NCBI GenBank assembly: GCA_007693385.1
Contig: REDR01000070.1
Coordinates: forward strand, 1-58,796
Length of the DNA stretch: 58,796 nucleotides
From: Anaerolineaceae bacterium
GTDB taxonomy: Bacteria; Chloroflexota; Anaerolineae; Aggregatilineales; Phototrophicaceae
Reading direction: 5' to 3'
Part shown: positions 16,818 through 24,036 of the stretch, piece after piece
How positions within the stretch are numbered: the first letter of the stretch is position 1
Layout of the letters: each line of letters begins with the position of its first letter
Program-made: the position numbers and the translations under genes
The notes under the pieces: model-generated
Seen by the model: the letters and a program-made list of their open reading frames with translations, nothing else
Told to the model about the DNA's origin: nothing
The model's database searches: none

Positions 16818-17648
16818 TCAATCAGGCAACGGCCAGCCGCCCGCCGTGAAGCGTAGCGGTATCGACTCATCCGCCAGATAGCGAATGGGGAGCGTGTACA
16901 GTTCGCGGACGGCAGATTCGCCGAATAGCCCGCGCCACACCGCCGCCTCATCCGCCCCGCTCCACACGACCAGCGCCGCGTCGATCTGTGCGGCGGCCAG
17001 CGCCGCGCTGATGGCATCGGGCGGCATGGCTTGCGTTCGCGTCATCACGTTGAGGCTTTCCAGCGCTGATTGCACCGCCGCGATTCCCGGCACGTTCGCC
17101 GCGCCCATCACCAGCCCGACGCCATCCGGCCAGCCGCTATTTGCCATGCGTTCACGCAGGGCGCGGCTATCGCCCGCCACTATGCCGGAGGCGTCCGCGC
17201 CTTCAAACGGCAGTTCGGCGATGATGCGCCCGGTGTCGATGTGGCGCAAAATATCGCCCGCCAGATCATCGGGCAGGGCATCAGGACGGATGACCAGCGC
17301 GACCTGTGCGGTGATCGGGCTGGCGTTCCAGCCCTCAGCGCGGCCATACGCGGCGATGATGTCGAAGCGCTCACCCAGATCGGCGGGGGCGGCGGTGTCG
17401 GTCAGTGTTTGCACGTCCGCCGCGCTCCGTAATAGCGCGATCTCGCCCACATATCCGGCGGTGTTGGCGTCCAGCGCGTAGCGCACCGTCGGGCGCGGGG
17501 TTGGCTCGGCGGTGGGCGTCGGCGTGCCCGGGCGCTCCGCCGGAAACGGAGTCGGTGAAGCCGCCGTATCACAGGCGGCCATCCAGCACGCCAGCAATAG
17601 CCAGCAACCGGCGATGATGCCGCGTCGCGCTACGGCTGATCCAGCCAT
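16818..17648 (-). CDS. Predicted lipoprotein of unknown function
   Basis: 276 residues. The signal peptide ends in a lipobox-like LLLACWMAAC (Cys26), followed by a proline/threonine linker (SPTPFPAERPGTPTPTAEPTPRPT) typical of surface lipoproteins in this group. The rest is a mixed alpha/beta domain of about 220 residues. Its pattern of short strands and helices (FDIIAAYGRAEGW, AQVALVIRPDALP, DAALVVWSGADEAAVWRGLFG) would suit a periplasmic-binding-protein-like fold, but no family is recognised. The start overlaps the preceding membrane gene by 19 nt, and 30 nt separate its stop from the DHH-CBS-CCA gene. Confidence 0.68.
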   Translation of the reverse strand: MAGSAVARRGIIAGCWLLLACWMAACDTAASPTPFPAERPGTPTPTAEPTPRPTVRYALDANTAGYVGEIALLRSAADVQTLTDTAAPADLGERFDIIAAYGRAEGWNASPITAQVALVIRPDALPDDLAGDILRHIDTGRIIAELPFEGADASGIVAGDSRALRERMANSGWPDGVGLVMGAANVPGIAAVQSALESLNVMTRTQAMPPDAISAALAAAQIDAALVVWSGADEAAVWRGLFGESAVRELYTLPIRYLADESIPLRFTAGGWPLPD

Positions 17649-18022
17649 GCGTCAACCATGCCGCGCTGTTGCATACTGAACGCCACCGAAGCGTTGAAGA
17701 AGCCCAGCACCGCGAAGGCGATCCCCGCCGTGTGATCGTCGCGCCCGCGTAGCAGGCTGAACAATCCCGGCATGATGATGAGCAGATAGACCATGTACAG
17801 GAAGTACAGCCCCAGCCGACCATCACGCGGGCGGAAGCCCTGCAACGTCAGCGCCAGCCCGACGACAGCAGTCACCAGCACCAGCCCGACGAATGTCGCA
17901 ATCGCCCCCCAGTAATTGCCGGATAGCGGCTGTTTTTGCGCGGCCAGCACCGCCGCCCAGATGCCGAGCGCCAGCGAATACAAAATCTGCATGTTGAACA
18001 GGATGTCGTGAAACTCTGCCAT
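17630..18022 (-). CDS. Four-helix membrane protein of unknown function
   Basis: 130 residues with four predicted membrane helices (about 10-27, 38-60, 72-92, 98-117) and short loops. The N-terminus MAEFHDILFNMQILYSLALGIWAA is conserved-looking, but I cannot assign a family. It lies 15 nt downstream of the UbiA gene and overlaps the lipoprotein gene, so it belongs to the UbiA operon; a small partner of the prenyltransferase or of the lipoprotein is conceivable. Confidence 0.68.
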   Translation of the reverse strand: MAEFHDILFNMQILYSLALGIWAAVLAAQKQPLSGNYWGAIATFVGLVLVTAVVGLALTLQGFRPRDGRLGLYFLYMVYLLIIMPGLFSLLRGRDDHTAGIAFAVLGFFNASVAFSMQQRGMVDAWLDQP

Positions 18023-18037
18023 CTTCTTCTGTTGTCC

Positions 18038-18970
18038 TTAGGGGATATAGCCCATCGCCCAGACCACCCAGATGCTAATGCTGATGGTCAGCGCGAACCA
18101 CACACCCAACTGTAAGCGCCCCGTCCAGTCCAGCGCCGGTTTGCCGCCCGCGTCGATCTCCTGCGCGAAGAACCACACATAGCCGAAGCCGCCGATCACC
18201 GAACCGGCGATCACCCACACCAGCCAGCTCGGATAATCCATGTAATGGAACGCCTGCCAGCCGCACAACAACGTCAGCACGATAGCGCCGTAAGCGGCCA
18301 CCCACGTCAGGCGCTCGCCTAGCCGGATGGACACGTTGACGATGCCGACTTTTTTATCCGTCTCGTAGTCGCGCAACTGGTTATAAAGCTGGCCGTATGT
18401 CGAGCCGAGCGTACAGGCCAACACCATCATGACGATGGCCGGATGAAATTCCGTGCTGTAGATGAAATAACCGGCCAATGGCAACAGCCCGCCCAGCATC
18501 AGCGTGTGCGATACGATGTCCAGCCCAATTGTCGATGACTTGAGGCGCACCGGCCTCCATGAGTACAGGAACGACAGCAGAAGGTTGACCCCGCCGACGA
18601 CCAGCACGATCCAGCCGCCGATGGCGTACAGGATCAACGCGGTGACGACCACCACCACGCAAGCCGCCCACGCGGTACGGATGTCCAGCGTGCCATTGGC
18701 TACCGGGTTGCGCTTGGCGCTGTGCGGGTTCTTGGCGTCGTCGGCGGCGTCTTCGATGTCGTTAATCATGAAGGCGAACGTTACCGTCAGGAAGTTGGCG
18801 ACCATCACCAGTAACAAACGCCAATCCAGCCGAATATCATGCACGCTGAACGCGACTAACGCACCAAGAACGGTCAGCGATATGAGCGGTAATTGCTCTT
18901 TCCAGCGCGATAGGCCGATTAATCCGGCCACGATTCCCTGCTTGTTCTCAAACGTATCTAAACGAGCCAA
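18038..18970 (-). CDS. UbiA-family prenyltransferase
   Basis: 310 residues, about eight to nine membrane helices. Both Asp-rich motifs that hold the Mg-diphosphate are present: NDIEDAADD (residues 70-78, NDxxDxxxD) and LRDYETDKKVG (D201-D205). The strip KRNPVANGTLD between them is typical. UbiA enzymes attach a prenyl chain to an aromatic or glycerol acceptor (quinones, chlorophyll-type tails, archaeal-type lipids); no quinone gene is nearby, so the acceptor is open. The start is TTG at 18970. A -10-like TACAAT ends at that TTG, and an in-frame GTG at 18931 preceded by CAGGGA is an alternative start. Confidence 0.86.
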   Translation of the reverse strand: MARLDTFENKQGIVAGLIGLSRWKEQLPLISLTVLGALVAFSVHDIRLDWRLLLVMVANFLTVTFAFMINDIEDAADDAKNPHSAKRNPVANGTLDIRTAWAACVVVVVTALILYAIGGWIVLVVGGVNLLLSFLYSWRPVRLKSSTIGLDIVSHTLMLGGLLPLAGYFIYSTEFHPAIVMMVLACTLGSTYGQLYNQLRDYETDKKVGIVNVSIRLGERLTWVAAYGAIVLTLLCGWQAFHYMDYPSWLVWVIAGSVIGGFGYVWFFAQEIDAGGKPALDWTGRLQLGVWFALTISISIWVVWAMGYIP

Positions 18971-19193
18971 TTGTACAGACCCCCATTCAAAGTTGACAGT
19001 TATTGGTTGGTCGCCTGCGGCTAGCGCGATGCTCCCGCCGGAATGTGACCGGATGTTGCAGTTGTGTTTGATCTCTACAAGGATAACACGAACTGCGCCC
19101 TGACGTTATGCCTATGCCGCGAATCAACCGTGATTCAAACCGTGCATCCCGTCCGGCGCGGCAATTCCCCGTGCGGAATCGCCGCCGACATTG

Positions 19194-19199
19194 TATGAT
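19194..19199 (+). promoter_or_regulatory. -10 element, probable leaderless transcript
   Basis: TATGAT ends 7 nt before the ATG at 19207. There is no ribosome site between them, so transcription would begin at the start codon. No good -35 box is seen. Confidence 0.42.
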
Positions 19200-19206
19200 A
19201 CGGTGC

Positions 19207-20631
19207 ATGAACAGACTATACATTTACCCGATCATATTGACGATAGCTTTCGCGCTTTTCTCTGCCGATGCATCGCCGGTAACGGCATCTGATGACTGCC
19301 CGCCGCTTGATCGCACACAGCCGACGGCGGCGCATGTCGTGACGGCTGATCTGGATTATGCGGCTAAGACGGTGCATGTCCGCCAGCAGACGCGCTACAT
19401 CAACCAGACCGCCGAAGCCCTGAATGATCTGGCGTTCAACGCCGCGCCGAATCGCTGGTCGGGCGTGATGGCGCTCGGCGAAGTCCGCGCCGGTGACATC
19501 GCGCTTGATTTTGCGTTGGATGGCACGCGCATCTCGTTTGATCTGCCGGAGGCGCTGGCGACGGGGTGCGAAGTGCATATCACGCTGGATTTCACGCTGG
19601 CGTTACCGGACGCCACCGGCGGGCCGACGCGCCGCAAGGGGTACTTCGGCCACACGCCGCGCCAGATCAATCTTGGCCGGTGGTTGCCCACCGTCGCGCC
19701 GCGCATTGATGGACGCTGGATCACACATCAGCCGATCATGATCGGTGAGCAGGATATTCTGGAAGTCGCCGACTGGGACGTGACGCTGATCTTGCACAAT
19801 AGCCCGCCCGATGTGCTGGTGGCCGGTCCCGGCATCGGCGGGCGCGTGGACGCGAATCACTGGCATTTCGTCCACGCTTCCGCCCGCGAGATCGCGTTCA
19901 GCCTCAGCCCGCAATTCCGCGAAGATGCGGCGCTAACGCACGATGGCGCGGTGGTCAACGCTTATACACTCTCCGCCACATCACCGATGGCGGCGGCGCA
20001 TTTTCTGGAAGTGGCGGCGCAGAGCTTGAGCATCTACGGGAATTTGTTCACGCCGTACCCGCGTGAACGGCTGGTCGTGGTGCAGGGTGATTTCCCCGAT
20101 GGCATGGAGTTTGACGGGCTGGTGTTCGTCGGTGATGGCTGGTTCGTCAACTGGAACGGCGAGCCGCGCTCCTACCTGACGCTCATCACCGCGCATGAGG
20201 TGGCGCATCAGTGGTGGTATGCCCGCGTCGGCAATGACTCGGCGCTGGCACCATGGCTAGACGAAGCGCTGGCGACGTACAGCGAATACCTGTATCTGGA
20301 ATTGGCCTACCCGCAAATCACCGATTGGTGGTGGCATTTCCGCGTGGACAACCTGGCGCCGCAAGGCTTTGTCGATGGCACGGTGTATGAATTCAGCAAT
20401 GCCCGCGAGTACATCAACGCGGTGTATTTGCGCGGCGTGCGCTTCCTGCACGATCTACGCGGCGATCTAGGCGACGATGCCTTCTTCGCGCTCCTGCGTG
20501 ATTACGCCACGACATACGACGGACAAATCGCCACGCCGGATGATTTCTGGGCGTTGCTGACCGCCGAACAGCGCGAATTGACCGCCGCGACGCGGGCGCG
20601 TTATCTGCGCCAGCCGGACATCGACGGGTAG
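19207..20631 (+). CDS. Secreted M1-family (gluzincin) metallopeptidase
   Basis: About 474 residues from the ATG at 19207, where a signal peptide begins (MNRLYIYPIILTIAFALFSADASP); an upstream ATG at 19108 would add an arginine-rich stretch that masks it. The zinc site is HEVAHQWWY (H330, E331, H334), with E353 in WLDEALATYSEYL after 18 intervening residues, exactly the M1 aminopeptidase spacing. The N-terminal beta-saddle contains RQTRYINQTAEALNDLAFN. The substrate-side GAMEN motif of aminopeptidases appears as FPDGMEFDGLVF, a variant. The protein is shorter than classic APN because the C-terminal helical domain is brief. It likely trims extracellular peptides. Confidence 0.86.
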   Translation: MNRLYIYPIILTIAFALFSADASPVTASDDCPPLDRTQPTAAHVVTADLDYAAKTVHVRQQTRYINQTAEALNDLAFNAAPNRWSGVMALGEVRAGDIALDFALDGTRISFDLPEALATGCEVHITLDFTLALPDATGGPTRRKGYFGHTPRQINLGRWLPTVAPRIDGRWITHQPIMIGEQDILEVADWDVTLILHNSPPDVLVAGPGIGGRVDANHWHFVHASAREIAFSLSPQFREDAALTHDGAVVNAYTLSATSPMAAAHFLEVAAQSLSIYGNLFTPYPRERLVVVQGDFPDGMEFDGLVFVGDGWFVNWNGEPRSYLTLITAHEVAHQWWYARVGNDSALAPWLDEALATYSEYLYLELAYPQITDWWWHFRVDNLAPQGFVDGTVYEFSNAREYINAVYLRGVRFLHDLRGDLGDDAFFALLRDYATTYDGQIATPDDFWALLTAEQRELTAATRARYLRQPDIDG

Positions 20632-20670
20632 CGCGGCGCATCTGAAAGCGAACGAAGAAACGGGGGAAGC

Positions 20671-22305
20671 ATGATCTACTGGCTTTTGATTCTGGCGGCG
20701 GTGTGGGTGGTCGGTACGTGGGCGCGGGTGTATCGTCAGGCGCGGTACTTTCAGATCGAAGAATACATGAACGGGCGCTATCTGCGCTGGTGCGCCCGCG
20801 ATTTCACGCGCATATTTCCGTTGCGGGCGGTTATCATGCTGGCATTCGGCGCGGGGCTGGCATTGATCCCTATGGGATCGTCGCAGTCGCGTATGCCCGC
20901 CGTCATCGCCATCTTGATCGCGCTGATCGCGGTTTGGCCGCCGGATGAGGGCGTCGTCAAGAAGCCGTTCCGCCGCACCGGACGCGCCACGCGACTATTG
21001 GGCGCGGCCTTCGCGGTGACGCTATTCGACATCGCGCTGTATAGCTTTCTCATCAGCCTGCTGGATGTCGCCGCGTTTCGCTGGCAGGTGATCGCGCTGT
21101 CGCTGGCCGGCTTCGTGCTGTATTTCTCCGCGCCGTTGATTCTGGTCAGCGGCAACATCCTGATGATGCCGGTTGAGGCGCTGTTGCGGCGGCGATTCAT
21201 CGGCGCGGCGCGGGGCGTGATGCGCCAGCTACAGCCGACGGTGATCGGCATTACCGGCAGTTATGGCAAGACGACAACCAAGAACTTCGTCTCGGAAATC
21301 CTCAACGGGCGCTATAAAGCCTACGCCACGCCCAAGAGTTATAACACGATGATGGGCGTCTGTCTGGCGATCAACAACGATTTGAAAGACGATTACAGCG
21401 TCGATTATTTCGTGGTGGAGATGGGCGCATACGTGCGCGGCGAAATCGCCCGCATCTGCGCGTTGACCCCGCCCGATATTTCGATTGTGACCGCCGTCGG
21501 GCCGCAACATCTGGAGCGCTTCGGCTCGCTGGAAAACATCCAGACCGCGAAATATGAGATCATCAGGCATCTGCCGCCGGATGGCGTCGGCGTGTTCAAC
21601 TGGGATAACGAGTACGTGCGAGCGATGATGGACATGGGCTACCCGCAGACGCGCATCGGCGTTAGCTATACCGCATCGCCGGACGACCCCGACGCGCCGC
21701 GCTTCATCGCGGAGGACGTGAAAGAGACGCTAGACGGCCTATCATTCACGGTGATTGACCGTGAAACCGGCGAACGTGAACGCTTTCAGACGGCGGTCAT
21801 CGGCCTGCATAACGTGACTAACATCTTGCTGGCGACGGCTGTCGGCGTTCATGCGGGCTTGTCTCTGCGTGATGTCGCCTTCCGCGTGCGCGGCCTCAAA
21901 ATGCCGGAGAGCCGTCTGGCACGGCACACGGCGGCGGGCGGAATCACCGTGATTAACGATGGCTACAGCGCCAACCCGGACGGCATCGTGAGCGCGTTGC
22001 GCGTGCTGGCCTTGCACCAGACCGGACGGCGTGTGCTGGTCACGCCCGGTATGATCGAATTGGCCGATTTGCATTACAAAGAGAATGAACGACTGGGGCG
22101 TTTGGCGGCGGAACATGCCACCGATGTGATTCTGGTTGGCGCGACACAGACCCAACCGATTCACGATGGCCTGACCTCCGCCGGATTCGACGGTGAGCGC
22201 TTGCAGGTGGTTAATGCGCTACATGAGGCGGTGACGTGGATTGAGCGCAACCTGCAAGCGGGCGATACCGTGCTGTTCCTCAACGATCTGCCGGACACGT
22301 ACTAG
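20671..22305 (+). CDS. Mur ligase family protein (MurF-like) with N-terminal membrane domain
   Basis: 544 residues. Residues 1-175 contain about five hydrophobic helices, in place of the UDP-MurNAc-binding domain of MurF. From residue 190 the Mur ligase core starts: P-loop GITGSYGKTTTKN (G196-T202), then TPKSYNTMMGVCLAINNDL, VVEMGAYVRGEIARI and the C-terminal domain INDGYSANPDGIVSALRVL. These match MurF best. MurF adds D-Ala-D-Ala to the peptidoglycan stem; a membrane-bound relative could instead act on a lipid-linked or other amide substrate. Ddl, which makes D-Ala-D-Ala, is about 7 kb away. GGGGGAAG before the ATG is the ribosome site. Confidence 0.78.
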   Translation: MIYWLLILAAVWVVGTWARVYRQARYFQIEEYMNGRYLRWCARDFTRIFPLRAVIMLAFGAGLALIPMGSSQSRMPAVIAILIALIAVWPPDEGVVKKPFRRTGRATRLLGAAFAVTLFDIALYSFLISLLDVAAFRWQVIALSLAGFVLYFSAPLILVSGNILMMPVEALLRRRFIGAARGVMRQLQPTVIGITGSYGKTTTKNFVSEILNGRYKAYATPKSYNTMMGVCLAINNDLKDDYSVDYFVVEMGAYVRGEIARICALTPPDISIVTAVGPQHLERFGSLENIQTAKYEIIRHLPPDGVGVFNWDNEYVRAMMDMGYPQTRIGVSYTASPDDPDAPRFIAEDVKETLDGLSFTVIDRETGERERFQTAVIGLHNVTNILLATAVGVHAGLSLRDVAFRVRGLKMPESRLARHTAAGGITVINDGYSANPDGIVSALRVLALHQTGRRVLVTPGMIELADLHYKENERLGRLAAEHATDVILVGATQTQPIHDGLTSAGFDGERLQVVNALHEAVTWIERNLQAGDTVLFLNDLPDTY

Positions 22306-22306
22306 G

Positions 22307-23842
22307 CTAGAATTCCGCCTGCTTGGGGCGATATTGCACCGCCTCCGCGACGTGATGCACTTCGATGTGGTCGCTGTCGTTCAGGTCGGCGATGGTTCGG
22401 CTGAGCTTCAGCACGCGATGATAAGATCGGGCGCTGAGTTGCATCCGCCGCGTTGAGAGTTCCAGCAGTTGTTGTGCTTCCGGCCTGAGCTGGCACAGCG
22501 TTTGTATCTGCCCGACGTTCATATCGGAATTGGTGTATAGGCCGACCATATCGGCGAAGCGTTCGGCCTGTCGCACACGGGCGGATTCGACGCGGGCGCG
22601 GATGTCGGCGGATGTCTCGGCGCGTTCGTCGCTCATCAGCTTATCGTATTCCACACGCGGCACGTCAATATGAATGTCGATGCGATCTAGCAACGGCCCG
22701 GATAGCCGCGACTGATAGCGCTGGATCATGTTCGGCGAGCAAGTGCAGGTCTGTACCGGATCGCCGTAGTTCCCGCACGGGCACGGATTCCGCGCCGCGA
22801 CCAGCAGGAAATTAGCCGGAAAGCTGACGCTCCCTTTGGCGCGGCCTATCGTCACGACCTTATCTTCGATGGGCTGGCGCAACACTTCTAGCACTTTCGT
22901 CGGATACTCGACGATCTCATCCAGAAACAACACGCCGCGATGCGCCAGACTGATCTCGCCCGGCTTGGGGATGGTGCCGCCGCCGACTAAGCCAGCCTGC
23001 GAGATGGTATGGTGCGGTGCGCGGAACGAGCGCTGTTGTACCAGCCCGCGCCCGCCCAGCAAATCAGCAATCGAATAGATGCGCGTGACTTCCAGCGCTT
23101 CATCCATCGACAGGCGCGGCAAGATACCCGGCATCGCCCGCGCCATCAGGCTTTTGCCGGTGCCCGGCACGCCGGTCATGATGACGTTATGGCCGCCCGC
23201 CGCCGCGATTTCCAGCGCCCGCTTGACGTGTTGCTGGCCTTTGATGTCGGCGAAGTCGGTCAGGTTGTCGTCGCGTGGCATCGCGTCGAAGGGCTGAATC
23301 GGCGTTTGATGCGGTGGGATGCGCTTCAGGCCGTACAGATGCTCGACCATCTCGCCCAGCGTGTTCACCGGAATCACGTCGATACCCTCGATCAAGCCGG
23401 CCTCGTCCGCGTCTTCGGCGGGCACATAAACCGTCTGATAACCGGCCTGTTGTGCGGTGTACACCATCGGCAAAATGCCTTTGATGTGACGTACCGAGCC
23501 ATCCAGCGATAGCTCACCGAGAAACATCGCGCCTTCCAGCCGTTCAAGCGGTAGCTGGTCAGTGGCGGCCAGTATGCCGGTGGCGATGGATAGATCATAC
23601 GCGGTGCTGTGCTTGGGTAAATCCGCCGGAAACAGGTTGACGACATAGCCCTTGTTGGGGAATTGCAGGCCGCTATTCTTGATGGCGGCGCGGACACGCT
23701 CGCGGCTTTCGCGCACGGCGGAATCGGGCAAGCCAACCAGTGAAAATGACGGCAGTTGGGCGCGGGGGTTGAAGTCAACCTGTACCTCCACGATGCACCC
23801 TTCCAACCCGATCACCGCGCACGCCCGCACCATCGCTAACAT
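22307..23842 (-). CDS. YifB/ComM-family Mg-chelatase-like AAA+ ATPase
   Basis: 511 residues, standard length. The N-terminal ChlI-like domain (IEVQVDF in place of the common VEVDI, then LPSFSLVGLPDSAVRESRERVRAAIKNSGLQFP) is followed by the AAA+ core with Walker A GVPGTGKSLMARAMPGILP (about residues 222-240), GGTIPKPGEISLAHRGVLFLDE and a cysteine cluster NPCPCGNYGDPVQTCTCSP. The C-terminal part is RQAERFADM to SYHRVLKLSRTIADL. ComM is a helicase that promotes branch migration during natural transformation; YifB homologues are widespread. It converges with the Mur ligase gene, with only 1 nt between the stops. Confidence 0.92.
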   Translation of the reverse strand: MLAMVRACAVIGLEGCIVEVQVDFNPRAQLPSFSLVGLPDSAVRESRERVRAAIKNSGLQFPNKGYVVNLFPADLPKHSTAYDLSIATGILAATDQLPLERLEGAMFLGELSLDGSVRHIKGILPMVYTAQQAGYQTVYVPAEDADEAGLIEGIDVIPVNTLGEMVEHLYGLKRIPPHQTPIQPFDAMPRDDNLTDFADIKGQQHVKRALEIAAAGGHNVIMTGVPGTGKSLMARAMPGILPRLSMDEALEVTRIYSIADLLGGRGLVQQRSFRAPHHTISQAGLVGGGTIPKPGEISLAHRGVLFLDEIVEYPTKVLEVLRQPIEDKVVTIGRAKGSVSFPANFLLVAARNPCPCGNYGDPVQTCTCSPNMIQRYQSRLSGPLLDRIDIHIDVPRVEYDKLMSDERAETSADIRARVESARVRQAERFADMVGLYTNSDMNVGQIQTLCQLRPEAQQLLELSTRRMQLSARSYHRVLKLSRTIADLNDSDHIEVHHVAEAVQYRPKQAEF

Positions 23843-23980
23843 GATTCCCCCTCGCCACCCTACGGCTTGATAATGTCCTGTCAGTTTATTGCATGATTGC
23901 TCATGGGGTTAAGTATGCCCGCACCGGCGAATCCGCGCAAGTTGCGGATAACCCGCCGTTTTAGCGTAGGGCGTTCGTAC

Positions 23981-24008
23981 TTGGCGTTAGACCAACGTCA
24001 TGTAAAAT
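23981..24008 (+). promoter_or_regulatory. Candidate promoter for the RodZ-hydrolase fusion gene
   Basis: TTGGCG (23981-23986), 16-nt spacer, TAAAAT (24003-24008). The predicted start near 24015 lies about 20 nt before the TTG start and 50 nt before the alternative ATG. Confidence 0.4.
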
Positions 24009-24036
24009 AGACGCTATATGCGACACGCGACATACT

